A stretch of DNA of 64,000 bases from Caldimicrobium sp. (GTDB lineage Bacteria; Desulfobacterota; Thermodesulfobacteria; Thermodesulfobacteriales; Thermodesulfobacteriaceae), in assembly GCA_025060015.1 (NCBI GenBank), contig JANXDB010000054.1:20924-84923 (forward strand), given 5' to 3'. Positions 1 through 8,368 of the stretch are shown one piece after another. Numbering within the stretch: the first letter of the stretch is position 1; each line of letters starts with the position of its first letter. A model generated the notes under the pieces. It saw only the letters and a list, made by a program, of their open reading frames with translations. It did no database searches and was not told the origin of the DNA. The translations under genes and the position numbers were made by a program.

Positions 1-1175
1 GGCTGTCTCCAGATGATTTTTTTGGGAAGTCCCATAACCTCAGCAATCTTCCTGACCTCATCTTTGAAAAGCTCTCGCAAGGGCTCCAAAAGTTTAAGAT
101 GCATCTTTTCAGGTAAGCCACCTACATTATGGTGGCTTTTAATCCTGGCAGAGGGGCCCTTGAAAGAGACACTTTCAATGACATCTGGATATAGGGTTCC
201 CTGGGCAAGATATTTTACACCTTCGTATTTAAAAGCCCTCTTTTCAAAGACCTCTATAAAGGTCTCTCCAATGATCTTCCTCTTTTGTTCAGGATCTGTC
301 ACACCTTTTAGCCTATCTAGAAAGAGGTCGCTTGCATCGATGTAATCTAATTTCAAACCAAGACCACCCATAAGATCGAGAACCTCTTCTGCCTCTCCCT
401 TTCTTAAGAGCCCGTTATTAACGAACACCGAAATCAACCTATCTCCAATGGCCCTATGCACAAGAAGAGCTGTCACGGTAGAATCTATTCCACCGGAAAG
501 GGCGCATATTACCTTTTCATCAGGTCTAACAAGAGATCTTATCTCCTCAACTGTTGACTCTATAAAGGAAGGCATGGTCCAAGATTCGGTACAACCACAG
601 ATTTCAAAGACAAAATTCCTAAGCAACTCTCTACCAATCTCTGTATGAACAACTTCAGGATGAAATTGAACTCCATAGAGGCCCTTCTTCTCGTTAGCAA
701 TGATGGCATAGGGAGAATTAGGGGTTGTAGCTAATGTCCTGAAATCGGGAGGTAACTCCTCTATCCTGTCACTGTGACTCATCCATACTTGATAGGTCCT
801 ATCCATGGATATACCTTTAAATAGTAAAGAGCTGTGAAGCAGATCTATTTGAGCTTGTCCGTATTCTCTTTTAGGACTCCTCTCCACCCTTCCTCCCAAA
901 ACCTGAGCCATAAGTTGGGCTCCGTAACAGATACCAAGCACCGGAATACCCATTTCAAAGAGCTCTCTGTCTACAGAGGGAGCACCTTCGTCATAAACAC
1001 TTGCAGGACCACCAGAAAGGATAATCCCCTTCGGTCTAAATGCTCTGACCTCATCAAGACTGACAAAACAAGGTTTGATTTCACTGTACACAGAGAGTTC
1101 CCTTACCCTTCGGGCAATTAGTTGAGTGGTTTGGGAACCAAAATCAAGGATGAGAATCTTTTCTGGATGCTCCAT
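1..1175 (-). CDS. guaA: GMP synthase (glutamine-hydrolysing), 3' end beyond window
   Basis: It converts XMP to GMP with glutamine and ATP, the last step of guanine nucleotide synthesis. The visible N-terminal 391 residues carry the class I glutamine amidotransferase domain (start MEHPEKILILDFGSQ, nucleophile Cys in GICYGAQ, His in QFHPEV) and then the ATP pyrophosphatase domain with the P-loop SGGIDST. Family members are about 510 residues, so the C-terminal dimerisation domain lies outside the window. The ATG shares one base with the stop of the upstream psiE-like gene (TAATG), which implies translational coupling in the pth-psiE-guaA run. Identification is secure. Confidence 0.96.
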   Translation of the reverse strand, partial: MEHPEKILILDFGSQTTQLIARRVRELSVYSEIKPCFVSLDEVRAFRPKGIILSGGPASVYDEGAPSVDRELFEMGIPVLGICYGAQLMAQVLGGRVERSPKREYGQAQIDLLHSSLLFKGISMDRTYQVWMSHSDRIEELPPDFRTLATTPNSPYAIIANEKKGLYGVQFHPEVVHTEIGRELLRNFVFEICGCTESWTMPSFIESTVEEIRSLVRPDEKVICALSGGIDSTVTALLVHRAIGDRLISVFVNNGLLRKGEAEEVLDLMGGLGLKLDYIDASDLFLDRLKGVTDPEQKRKIIGETFIEVFEKRAFKYEGVKYLAQGTLYPDVIESVSFKGPSARIKSHHNVGGLPEKMHLKLLEPLRELFKDEVRKIAEVMGLPKKIIWRQ

Positions 1176-1645
1176 TATTTCTTACTCCTCCTAAAGAGCG
1201 CTATTCCTATGAGGAACAAAAGGATTAACACCCCTATGAGCGCCATCTCATAGAGATAAAAATGCATCCTCTCTGTCTGAAAAACAGTGGGATGAGATAT
1301 CTCAAAGGATAGAATTAGTAGTCTTCGGACCAGGGCTGTAACAGCAACTAAAATGAAAGGCTCTACGCATTTCAGCACACTCTCCTCTGTAAGGGCAACG
1401 CTGACTGTGTAAAAAATCTCAAGGAAGATGAGAGAGACAAGGATCTTATCAAGAAACTTTATTGCTCCTTCTGTAAAATTAGCAGTCTCGTAAAGATTAA
1501 AAAGAATCACAGCCCCATCTATCATCACAACAACAAAACCAATAACCAAGCCAACGGCAACGAGATAATAGAGATACTCCTCTAGGTTATTAAGATACTC
1601 CCTTGCCATGATTCTAAACCTTCGAGACCTCTCTTCTAAATCCAT
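1175..1645 (-). CDS. PsiE-family (phosphate-starvation-inducible E) membrane protein
   Basis: A 156-residue protein with about four hydrophobic segments (roughly residues 27-50, 62-85, 92-110 and 132-152) and the layout of the PsiE family (PF06146), whose biochemical role is not established. I start it at the ATG at 1645, which overlaps the pth stop as TGATG; a TTG one codon earlier is possible. Its 3' end overlaps the guaA start by one base, so it is part of a coupled housekeeping transcript. No phosphate-type regulatory site is visible next to it. The family name comes from E. coli and does not prove phosphate control here. Confidence 0.8.
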   Translation of the reverse strand: MDLEERSRRFRIMAREYLNNLEEYLYYLVAVGLVIGFVVVMIDGAVILFNLYETANFTEGAIKFLDKILVSLIFLEIFYTVSVALTEESVLKCVEPFILVAVTALVRRLLILSFEISHPTVFQTERMHFYLYEMALIGVLILLFLIGIALFRRSKK

Positions 1646-2205
1646 CAATCCCTCTCTGAGTTAACCTTATTCATGGCCTTTTGTAAACCAACATAGAGTA
1701 TTTCCTCTAAACCTTGGATAGCCCTTTCAACAACTCTCTCCACCACAGACATTTCAGTCTCTGAAAAAGGGGACAGGACATACTCCTTGACATCCTGATC
1801 CTTTGGTTTTCCCACCCCAAGTTTCATCCTAGGAAAATCACCATTACCAAGGGCTTCCATAATGGATAAAACACCTCGATGTCCCCCAGCACCACCCTTT
1901 GGGATTAGCCTTATCCTTCCCAAGGGCAAATCAAGATCATCGTGTACTACAAGAAGGCTTTGTGGAGTGATATGGTATTTTTTCAATACCTTGCTGACGG
2001 CTCTTCCAGAGAGATTCATAAATGTCAGGGGTTTCACCAAGATGGCTCTGTTCTTCAAAGTGGCAATCTCAGCCTCTAACTGTGGTTCAAACTCAAACTT
2101 AAGCCCCTTTTTTTTGGCAAGGACCTCAAGCACTAGAAACCCAAAGTTATGTCTTGTCTTTTCATACTCTTTACCTGGATTACCAAGCCCGCAAATAACC
2201 CACAC
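1645..2205 (-). CDS. pth: peptidyl-tRNA hydrolase
   Basis: It releases peptides from tRNAs that drop off the ribosome. The 186-residue sequence has the family opening GLGNPGKEYEKTRHNFGF, containing the conserved Asn and the catalytic His, plus the VHDDLDLPLG and GGAGGHRGV motifs. The start is a GTG at 2205; a weak GGGGAG lies about 12 bases upstream. It follows rplY by 17 bases, the classic rplY-pth pair, and its stop overlaps the psiE-like start. The length is normal. Confidence 0.97.
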   Translation of the reverse strand: MWVICGLGNPGKEYEKTRHNFGFLVLEVLAKKKGLKFEFEPQLEAEIATLKNRAILVKPLTFMNLSGRAVSKVLKKYHITPQSLLVVHDDLDLPLGRIRLIPKGGAGGHRGVLSIMEALGNGDFPRMKLGVGKPKDQDVKEYVLSPFSETEMSVVERVVERAIQGLEEILYVGLQKAMNKVNSERD

Positions 2206-2222
2206 AAGAGAAAAAATCTCCC

Positions 2223-2819
2223 CTAACTCGTTGTTGTTTCAGCAGCAGGGGCCTCCTCTTCTTCAGCCACCACTGTGGCTATAGTCTCTTCTGGATGGTC
2301 TTTAATCTTAATATTTGAGGCAACCTTGACATCCCTCACATGAAGACTGTCTCCAATGTCAAGGGAACTTATGTCTACAACTATTTTGTCAGGGATATCC
2401 TTGGGAAGACATTCCACGGTAAGTTCATGAATCATGATTTCAAGAATGCCACCCTTGGTCACTCCTACGGGTTTACCCACGAACTCAATAGGTACCTCTA
2501 GCTCCAAGGTCTCTCCCTCTTCTATAGCCTGAAAGTCCAGATGAATAAATCTATCGCTTACAGGATGCCTCTGAAACTCCTTAAGCACCGCCTGCCTTCT
2601 TTGTCCTTCTCCATCAGCGAATTCTAAAGTGTAAATAACTGCTTCACCTTTGAAGCGATTATAAATCTTCTCAAACTCTGAATAGGAAACTGCAAAGGAT
2701 TGTGGCTCCAAGGCCTTTCCATATAAAACAGCAGGAATATACCCCATCTTTCTTAACTTTTTAGCTGTCTCCTTACCTGTTTTTTCTCTTTTTTCCGCCT
2801 TCAGGGTTACTTGTCTCAT
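2223..2819 (-). CDS. rplY: 50S ribosomal protein L25/Ctc, long form with C-terminal extension
   Basis: It binds 5S rRNA in the large ribosomal subunit. The 198 residues comprise the N-terminal L25 beta-barrel (about 1-92, RQVTLKAEKREKTGKE) and the TL5/Ctc-type C-terminal domain, ending in an acidic, Ala/Thr-rich tail. A good Shine-Dalgarno sequence (AGGAGG) precedes the ATG. It lies between prs and pth in the common order prs-rplY-pth. Confidence 0.96.
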   Translation of the reverse strand: MRQVTLKAEKREKTGKETAKKLRKMGYIPAVLYGKALEPQSFAVSYSEFEKIYNRFKGEAVIYTLEFADGEGQRRQAVLKEFQRHPVSDRFIHLDFQAIEEGETLELEVPIEFVGKPVGVTKGGILEIMIHELTVECLPKDIPDKIVVDISSLDIGDSLHVRDVKVASNIKIKDHPEETIATVVAEEEEAPAAETTTS

Positions 2820-2844
2820 AAATGGCCTCCTCTTAGGGAATATT

Positions 2845-3792
2845 TTATATGAATAGAGAACTTATGGAGTCATCGGTGTGGATCCTTCTTATGGCTTCAC
2901 CAAGAAGGTTGGCTACACTTAGGACTTTGATCTTCTCCAGTGCCTTTGCCTCTTCTCCTAGGGGAATAGTATCACTAACTATTAGAGATTTCAGAGTTGA
3001 AGCCGAGATTCTATCTATGGCTTTGCCTGATAAAACAGGATGGGTAGCAATGGCATGTACCTCTTTGGCACCTCTATCAAGAAGAGCCTCTGCTGCCTTA
3101 CAAATAGTTCCTGCGGTATCAACCATATCATCTATGATCAGAGCAACCCTGTCCCTTACATCACCAATTATGTTCATTACCTCACTCTCATTTGGTCTAG
3201 GTCTTCTCTTATCAACAATAGCCATGCCGGCATTTAGTCTCTTAGCGTACTCCCGTGCCCTTTCTACGCCCCCTGCATCAGGAGAGACGATAACGATATC
3301 ATCCTTAGGAAAATTCTCCTTTATGTACTGTAAAAAAACAGGCATGGCATAGAGATGATCAACAGGTATGTCAAAAAATCCTTGAATTTGCCCAGCATGG
3401 AGATCCATAGTTAAAACCCTTCTGGCACCGGCAACTACAATTAGATTAGCCACAAGCTTTGCCGAAATGGGAGTTCGTGGAGCAGTTTTGCGATCCTGCC
3501 TAGCGTAACCATAGTATGGGATCACGGCGGTAATTCTCCTTGCTGAGGCTCGTCTGGCTGCATCAATCATTATCAACAATTCCATAATATTCTCATTGAC
3601 AGGGGGGCAGGTTGGTTGAACGATGAAAACATCTGCTCCTCTCACATTTTCTTCAATCTCCACAAAGAGTTCTCCATCACTAAATCTACGCAGAGTGCTA
3701 TGCCCAAGAGGGGTAGCCAGATACTTACAAATCTTAACTGCAAGATCAGGATTAGCAGATCCTGAGAATATCTTCATATGGTTAACAAACAT
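2845..3792 (-). CDS. prs: ribose-phosphate pyrophosphokinase
   Basis: It makes PRPP from ribose 5-phosphate and ATP, feeding purine, pyrimidine, His and Trp synthesis. Family motifs are all visible: [24 protein letters not shown] and the PRPP-binding loop DDMVDTAGT. Two starts compete. The ATG at 3792 has a strong GGGAGGAAATAA leader inside the end of ispE; a second ATG at 3777 overlaps the ispE stop as ATGA. I keep 3792 because of the Shine-Dalgarno spacing. Normal length of about 315 residues. Confidence 0.97.
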   Translation of the reverse strand: MFVNHMKIFSGSANPDLAVKICKYLATPLGHSTLRRFSDGELFVEIEENVRGADVFIVQPTCPPVNENIMELLIMIDAARRASARRITAVIPYYGYARQDRKTAPRTPISAKLVANLIVVAGARRVLTMDLHAGQIQGFFDIPVDHLYAMPVFLQYIKENFPKDDIVIVSPDAGGVERAREYAKRLNAGMAIVDKRRPRPNESEVMNIIGDVRDRVALIIDDMVDTAGTICKAAEALLDRGAKEVHAIATHPVLSGKAIDRISASTLKSLIVSDTIPLGEEAKALEKIKVLSVANLLGEAIRRIHTDDSISSLFI

Positions 3793-4631
3793 TTATTTCC
3801 TCCCTCACATTCTAAGTTTTTAACAAGGTATATTTTACCATTTCTTAGTGAATTTTTTAGTCTTGTGTAACCTTCAAAGGGGGGACTTTCAAAGACCCCG
3901 TAAATAGTTGAACCAGTTCCTGAGATGTTAACTGCCCTTGCTCCCTCCTTCAAAAGTAACTTCTCTATTTCCTCATAGATAGGATAAAATTTTCTGTAAA
4001 GCAGGCCCTTAAAGTCATTAATCAATCCCTGACAAGCCCTCCAGGGTGGTAAAGAGGCTTCATAATAAACAGGATTTTTCGGTTTTGTCAAGTTTAAACT
4101 CTTATAAGCCCAGGCTGTATCAACTTTAAACCCTGGATAGACAAGAATATAGTAAGCTCCGTAGTTGGGAAAAGGTGAGAGAATTTCACCAACTCCACCT
4201 GCCAAGGCACAGGGCAAATCACTGAGAAAAAAGGGCACATCTGCTCCTAATTTAAGGGCAAGCGATTCAAGCCTGTTATCCTCAATGCCGTATAACTTTG
4301 ATAGGGCTTTAAGTAAATTTCCAGCATTACTACTTCCTCCTCCTAAGCCTGCACCCAGGGGGATACGCTTTTTAACCCACAATTTTATCTCTTCTTTTAC
4401 GCAAAACTCCTCCTTAAAGGCCTTCCAGGCTTTATAGATGAGATTTTCCTCCAAGGGAATGGACTCCTCACACTCGAACTCGAGAGAAAATAGCCTTTGT
4501 CCTCCCTTGATTTCTATCTCATCAAAAAGGGTTATCTTTTGAAAGAGGGTGTATATCTCGTGATAGTTATCCGGTCTTTTTCTTAAAACTTGAAGGAAAA
4601 GATTTATCTTCCCAGGAGATCTTATCCACAA
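3774..4631 (-). CDS. ispE: 4-diphosphocytidyl-2-C-methyl-D-erythritol kinase
   Basis: GHMP kinase of the MEP isoprenoid pathway, phosphorylating CDP-ME. It opens with [11 protein letters not shown] and has the GHMP ATP loop [14 protein letters not shown] near residue 90 and a C-terminal SGTGSTIYG motif. The start is a TTG at 4631, overlapping the DUF1844 stop by ten bases; the 3' end overlaps prs by 19 bases. With ispG at 12862-13956 it shows that the organism uses the MEP route. Confidence 0.95.
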   Translation of the reverse strand: MWIRSPGKINLFLQVLRKRPDNYHEIYTLFQKITLFDEIEIKGGQRLFSLEFECEESIPLEENLIYKAWKAFKEEFCVKEEIKLWVKKRIPLGAGLGGGSSNAGNLLKALSKLYGIEDNRLESLALKLGADVPFFLSDLPCALAGGVGEILSPFPNYGAYYILVYPGFKVDTAWAYKSLNLTKPKNPVYYEASLPPWRACQGLINDFKGLLYRKFYPIYEEIEKLLLKEGARAVNISGTGSTIYGVFESPPFEGYTRLKNSLRNGKIYLVKNLECEGGNKCLLTI

Positions 4632-4888
4632 AGTTTCACAAATTTGAGTTTCAATTCACAGATAATGGTGCTTAAGAGCTTCTCCTCATCTGAGGTGAGA
4701 TTGCCCTTTGTTTTTGTCTTTAACATTTCAAGGGTCTCAATGGCCTGCCTTGCAAGCATTAGATTGGGCTCTTTTTTCTGCGTTATAGGATCTGGCAACT
4801 CGCCAAGATGCACAAGAGCAGCGGTGTTTAAAGATAAAACAAAAGTGGTAAAGTTTATCAAACAACAGGGATCAAAATCCCAATCCAT
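4622..4888 (-). CDS. DUF1844 small protein
   Basis: An 88-residue protein matching the DUF1844 pattern: a short hydrophobic/Cys-containing N-terminus (INFTTFVLSLNTAALVHLGE), then PDP, then a helical segment with ARQAIETLEMLKTKTKGNLT. The function is unknown; the family occurs widely in deltaproteobacteria and relatives. A GGGTGA ribosome site precedes the ATG. It sits four bases after the fmdB-like gene and overlaps ispE, so it belongs to the same transcript. Confidence 0.85.
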   Translation of the reverse strand: MDWDFDPCCLINFTTFVLSLNTAALVHLGELPDPITQKKEPNLMLARQAIETLEMLKTKTKGNLTSDEEKLLSTIICELKLKFVKLCG

Positions 4889-4892
4889 AGGC

Positions 4893-5258
4893 TCACCCCT
4901 TGTTTTTTAAGATTTTTACCTCAGGCTTTATTAAAAAACCTCCCTTAGGGGGTTTTCTTTTCTCAAAACTTTCAGATAATCTCTTAATCTTTTCAGAGGG
5001 ATTGTATGACAAGGCTTTATTTAAAAATCTCTGGGCTTCTTTAATCTTCCCATCTTTAAGATAATCCGCTGTCCTTTTAATTATTGCCCTCTCTCGATCT
5101 TTTATGTAAGAGGTTTTGTCCTGAAAGGCAAAAAGAGAAGGCAACTTTATGACTTCTAGACCTTGACATCTTGGACAAGGAGGGTAGTCATCCATAGGAC
5201 CTAAAAGAGCTTCAAAGGTCTCTCCACATTTTTCACATTGAAAATCATAAAGTGGCAT
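4893..5258 (-). CDS. FmdB-type zinc ribbon protein
   Basis: 121 residues. The N-terminal 40 residues are an FmdB-family zinc ribbon (MPLYDFQCEKCG, then CPRC), followed by a basic helical tail with a possible TPR-like segment around residues 65-95. FmdB proteins are proposed regulators, but the role is unproven. This is the first gene of the leftward housekeeping run. There is no Shine-Dalgarno sequence; a promoter at 5265-5292 puts the -10 box six bases before the ATG, so the mRNA is probably leaderless. Confidence 0.85.
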   Translation of the reverse strand: MPLYDFQCEKCGETFEALLGPMDDYPPCPRCQGLEVIKLPSLFAFQDKTSYIKDRERAIIKRTADYLKDGKIKEAQRFLNKALSYNPSEKIKRLSESFEKRKPPKGGFLIKPEVKILKNKG

Positions 5259-5264
5259 ATCTTA

Positions 5265-5292
5265 AATCTAATGCACTTTTTCAGGTTATCAA
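5265..5292 (-). promoter_or_regulatory. promoter of the fmdB-ispE-prs-guaA run (leaderless type)
   Basis: Minus strand: -35 TTGATA (5292-5287), 16-base spacer, -10 TAGATT (5270-5265), then six bases to the ATG at 5258. The predicted transcription start is at or next to the A of the ATG, and no Shine-Dalgarno sequence is present. Confidence 0.6.
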
Positions 5293-5506
5293 CTTTTGAG
5301 ACCTTTAACAGCTAAAATCCTCTACAAATATCGATTTCTTCCTCTCAAGAGAAAGGTTGTTATAGAATGATATTAAACCAGCCTTGAAGCACAATTTTTC
5401 CCGTAGTTTTGGATTTCAACTGGTAAAATTTTCAATCTTTTGACCATTTAAAAATGTGGTTTTGTGCTTATTATACATATTGAAACTAATCAGCAGGGGG
5501 TAAGTC
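5293..5506. other. intergenic region without a recognised gene
   Basis: Together with the promoter at 5265-5292 and the tRNA leader, this makes a 418-base stretch between fmdB and tRNA-Leu. It is AT-rich, with no coding frame I can support apart from the weak small ORF at 5507-5650. I see no terminator or repeat. Confidence 0.5.
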
Positions 5507-5650
5507 ATGAAAAGAACATGGGAAAAAACCAGTTTGATAGGCTGGTGTCCTCTTTATACCCTTTTAGGGATATCAACACATAAAAAGAGCTCCAAGTTTA
5601 GGGAAACCTTTGCCTCTATCTTGACAATCCCCTTAAGGATATTTAAATAA
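5507..5650 (+). CDS. possible small protein of 47 residues
   Basis: An ATG at 5507 follows AGGGGG with six bases between, and opens a 47-codon frame (MKRTWEKTSLIGWCPLYTLL...) ending at TAA 5648-5650. The product would be basic with a hydrophobic stretch. I recognise no family. The 3' half overlaps the -35/-10 boxes of tRNA-Leu, which argues against coding. The Shine-Dalgarno match is the only positive sign. Confidence 0.22.
   Translation: MKRTWEKTSLIGWCPLYTLLGISTHKKSSKFRETFASILTIPLRIFK
5621..5649 (+). promoter_or_regulatory. promoter of tRNA-Leu
   Basis: -35 TTGACA (5621-5626), 17-base spacer, -10 TAAATA (5644-5649). The predicted start is near 5656, about 21 bases before the mature tRNA. 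Confidence 0.6.
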
Positions 5651-5676
5651 GAGAAATACATGGAGCTATAAGGGAA

Positions 5677-5759
5677 GCGGGAGTGGCGGAATGGTAGACG
5701 CTCCGGACTTAGGATCCGGTGGGGATATCCCCGTGGGGGTTCAAGTCCCCCCTCCCGCA
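5677..5759 (+). tRNA. tRNA-Leu (anticodon UAG)
   Basis: An 83-base class II tRNA. The 7-bp acceptor stem GCGGGAG pairs with CTCCCGC, the discriminator is A, and CCA is not encoded. The anticodon loop CTTAGGA puts TAG at 5710-5712. The long variable arm GGGGATATCCCC and the T arm GGGGGTTCAAGTCCCCC confirm a leucine tRNA. A Na+/Ca2+-exchanger-type gene begins 22 bases downstream, possibly on the same transcript. Confidence 0.97.
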
Positions 5760-5781
5760 TTAAAATCTTAAAAGTCCGTTC

Positions 5782-6774
5782 ATGCCTGTCTTACTTACGG
5801 CATATCTCCTGCTCTCAGCTGTCATCTTTTATTGCGGAGCGAGAATATCCAAATATGGTGACATCTTAGCAGAAAAGACAAGCCTAGGTGGGACATGGAT
5901 TGGCTTGGTGGTAGTAGCCTCTGTCACCTCACTTCCAGAGCTATTCACTGGAATTAGTGCTGTTACCATAGTTGATGCCCCAGACATAGCCATAGGTAAT
6001 GTCCTTGGAGCCTGCGCCTACAACCTACTTTTAGTGGCCCTCCTGGATGCCGTCCATGGCAAAATGCCACTCTCTTCAAAGATTCACATAGGTCACATTA
6101 TCTCAGCCACTTCTGGAATTCTTCTCTTAAGCATAGTATCCCTGAGCCTTATCCTAAGGGACATAATTACACCCTTGGGCTGGATTGGCCCTTATTCACT
6201 ATTAATCCCCTTGATTTACATTCTAACCATTCGAATGCTTTACTATTACGAAAAAAGAAGGCTCTCTCATTATGTTAAGGAAAGAGCCATTGAACTGCGA
6301 CACGAAGCTGTCTCCACTAAAAAAGCCTTACTTTACTACTCTCTTAATGCCTTTGCCGTGATTGTAGCTGCTCTCTTTCTTCCTAAGATAGGTATTGCCT
6401 TAGCAGAGGCTACCGGCTTAAATCAGACCTTTATTAGTGGAATCTTTATCGCCTTTAGCACCACTCTTCCAGAAATAGTTGTTTCCTACACTGCAATCAA
6501 AATGGGTGCCATTGATCTAGGCATTGGTAATATCCTTGGAAGTGTGCTATTCAATTTATTTATCTTAGCCATAGATGATTTTCTTTACTTTAAAGGAGCT
6601 CTTTTAAATAGTTCTGATCCACGACATCTCATATCGGCTCTCACAGTAATTTTTATGTTAGGCACATTAATTGTGGGTATCATCTACCGCACAGAGAAAA
6701 AGACTTTCCTTTTGGCCTGGGACTCCATCATCATAACCCTTACCTTCATAATTTATCTTATGCTTTTATACTGA
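5782..6774 (+). CDS. Na+/Ca2+ exchanger-family (CaCA) membrane antiporter
   Basis: 330 residues with about ten membrane segments in two inverted halves, each carrying the signature alpha-repeat: VASVTSLPELFTGISA with IGNVLGACAYNLL in the first half, and AFSTTLPEIVVSYTA with IGNILGSVLFNL in the second. The Glu in each SLPE/TLPE motif is the usual cation ligand. It would exchange Ca2+ or another divalent cation for Na+ or H+ in the inner membrane; the substrate cannot be read from the sequence. No Shine-Dalgarno sequence is obvious, and it follows tRNA-Leu by 22 bases. Confidence 0.9.
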   Translation: MPVLLTAYLLLSAVIFYCGARISKYGDILAEKTSLGGTWIGLVVVASVTSLPELFTGISAVTIVDAPDIAIGNVLGACAYNLLLVALLDAVHGKMPLSSKIHIGHIISATSGILLLSIVSLSLILRDIITPLGWIGPYSLLIPLIYILTIRMLYYYEKRRLSHYVKERAIELRHEAVSTKKALLYYSLNAFAVIVAALFLPKIGIALAEATGLNQTFISGIFIAFSTTLPEIVVSYTAIKMGAIDLGIGNILGSVLFNLFILAIDDFLYFKGALLNSSDPRHLISALTVIFMLGTLIVGIIYRTEKKTFLLAWDSIIITLTFIIYLMLLY

Positions 6775-6829
6775 TTTTTGGAACATAAAGTCCCCCTGAT
6801 CTTTGAAACACTAATCAATAGAATAAACC

Positions 6830-6847
6830 CTCTTCTCCTTAGAAGAG
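6830..6847. other. short inverted repeat
   Basis: CTCTTCT and AGAAGAG flank a CCTT loop. No T-run follows on the plus strand. It could be a weak end of the antiporter transcript, but I do not call it a terminator. Confidence 0.3.
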
Positions 6848-6914
6848 AGTAATCCCCACCTTGGTTGATTTATCTGTCTATTTGACTTAGGAGACTCAGG
6901 GGCTTGAAAATCTG

Positions 6915-6942
6915 TTGAAAAATTTTAAGAGTGGATTATTAT
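6915..6942 (+). promoter_or_regulatory. promoter of tRNA-Glu
   Basis: -35 TTGAAA (6915-6920), 16-base spacer, -10 TATTAT (6937-6942). The expected start is near 6949, six bases before the tRNA. Confidence 0.55.
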
Positions 6943-6954
6943 TACCAAAGATCT

Positions 6955-7027
6955 GCCCCCATCGTCTAGTGGCCTAGGATACTGGCCTCTCACGCCAGAG
7001 ACACGGGTTCGAATCCCGTTGGGGGCG
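6955..7027 (+). tRNA. tRNA-Glu (anticodon CUC)
   Basis: 73 bases. The acceptor stem GCCCCCA pairs with TGGGGGC, and the discriminator is G. The anticodon stem CTGGC/GCCAG holds the loop CTCTCAC with CTC at 6989-6991. The T arm is CGGGTTCGAATCCCG. CCA is not encoded. The next protein gene starts only ten bases after the tRNA end. Confidence 0.97.
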
Positions 7028-7036
7028 TTTTTTCTT

Positions 7037-8368
7037 GTGAATAGAGTTGATTTTCTATTAATAAATCCCTGGATCTACGATTTTTCAGCCCATGACTTCT
7101 GGCTCAGACCTTATGGTCTTCTAAAGTTTGCAGGGAAGCTTCGCAAAGAGGGTTATACCCTCTTTTTCCTTGATCTTTTAGATCCCTTTCATCCCAGACT
7201 TCCGAAAGTCCCAAAGAGAAAGGCCTTTGGAACGGGACATTTCTACAAAGAGGTAATCCCTAAGCCCACCTACTTCTTAGATGTTCCTCGAAAGCTCTAT
7301 CGATATGGGCTACCCTTTGAAGTGTTTAAGGAAGAAGTTATCAAGCTTCAATTCAGTGCTGTAATGCTTACCTGCACACTTACCTACTGGTATCCAGGGC
7401 TCTTTTATCTTCTGCGATTTTTCAGCGAATTTTATCCAGAAATACCGATCTTTATCGGAGGGATATATGCTAGGTTATGCAAAGATCATTTGCAGTCTTT
7501 TATTGAAAAACACATCTCAAGCCCTGTGAAGATCGTACTCGAGGACTTAGACACCTTCGTAGATGGTTTAAAAAAGAAATTCATTCCCACAGGAAATCCC
7601 CTGGCTCATGATTATCCAGCCTTTGATCTTCAAAGGAGACTTCCGTATGTGATCCTTCAGACCTCTTTTGGCTGTCCTTTCTCCTGTCCCTACTGTGCCT
7701 CAAGGAGGCTAAATCCCCTTTTTAAACAAAGGGATCCATGGGAGGTAGTTGATGAGATACTCTTTTGGCATACCCGTTTTGGGGTTATAGACTTTGCCTT
7801 TTATGATGATGCCCTCCTGGTGAACTTTGAAAACCACCTTGGAATAATAATAGAGTCCCTACTCCAAAGAAACCTTAAGCTTCGCTTTCACACCCCAAAT
7901 GCCCTGCATGCTCGCTTTATAACAGGGGATGTTGCGCATCTATTGAAAAGGGCTGGCTTTACTACCATACGCCTTGGTTTTGAGAGATTGGAGGAGCGCA
8001 TAGACAATAAGGTCACCACCGAAGAATTTATAGAGGCAGTTCAAAACTTAAAGGAGGCAGGATATACCAGTAGAGAGCTTGGAGCCTATGTGCTCTTTGG
8101 TCTTCCCGATGAGGATTTTGAAGGGGTAAAGAAAAGCCTCTTCTTCCTTGAAGGCTTAAGAGTAGCACCCTTTCTAGCAGAGTTCTCTCCTGTCCCAGGG
8201 ACCTCTCTATTTGAGATATCAAAAAGCACTTCACGATACCCCATAGAGGAGGATCCCCTTTTTCACAACAAAAGCGTTTTTCCGGCACTAAAGAAACCTC
8301 CCTGGGAGAGGATACAGGAGATAAAGGACCTTGCCCGAGGAATACGCACAAGGCTAAATAATCTATGA
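7037..8368 (+). CDS. B12-binding-type radical SAM protein, substrate unknown
   Basis: 443 residues. The N-terminus (about 1-180) resembles a cobalamin-binding Rossmann-like domain (VDFLLINPW, FIGGIYARL). The radical SAM core follows, with the cluster motif CPFSCPYC, a DDALL strand and an RLGFERLEER region. I start at the GTG at 7037; the frame is open back to 7019, but that part lies inside tRNA-Glu. The stop overlaps the purB stop by six bases (convergent). The substrate cannot be predicted. Confidence 0.82.
   Translation: MNRVDFLLINPWIYDFSAHDFWLRPYGLLKFAGKLRKEGYTLFFLDLLDPFHPRLPKVPKRKAFGTGHFYKEVIPKPTYFLDVPRKLYRYGLPFEVFKEEVIKLQFSAVMLTCTLTYWYPGLFYLLRFFSEFYPEIPIFIGGIYARLCKDHLQSFIEKHISSPVKIVLEDLDTFVDGLKKKFIPTGNPLAHDYPAFDLQRRLPYVILQTSFGCPFSCPYCASRRLNPLFKQRDPWEVVDEILFWHTRFGVIDFAFYDDALLVNFENHLGIIIESLLQRNLKLRFHTPNALHARFITGDVAHLLKRAGFTTIRLGFERLEERIDNKVTTEEFIEAVQNLKEAGYTSRELGAYVLFGLPDEDFEGVKKSLFFLEGLRVAPFLAEFSPVPGTSLFEISKSTSRYPIEEDPLFHNKSVFPALKKPPWERIQEIKDLARGIRTRLNNL

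Noticed and set aside
5554..5760. Minus-strand ORF of 68 residues over tRNA-Leu
   Set aside because: It is antisense to the tRNA and its leader; no ribosome site or family.
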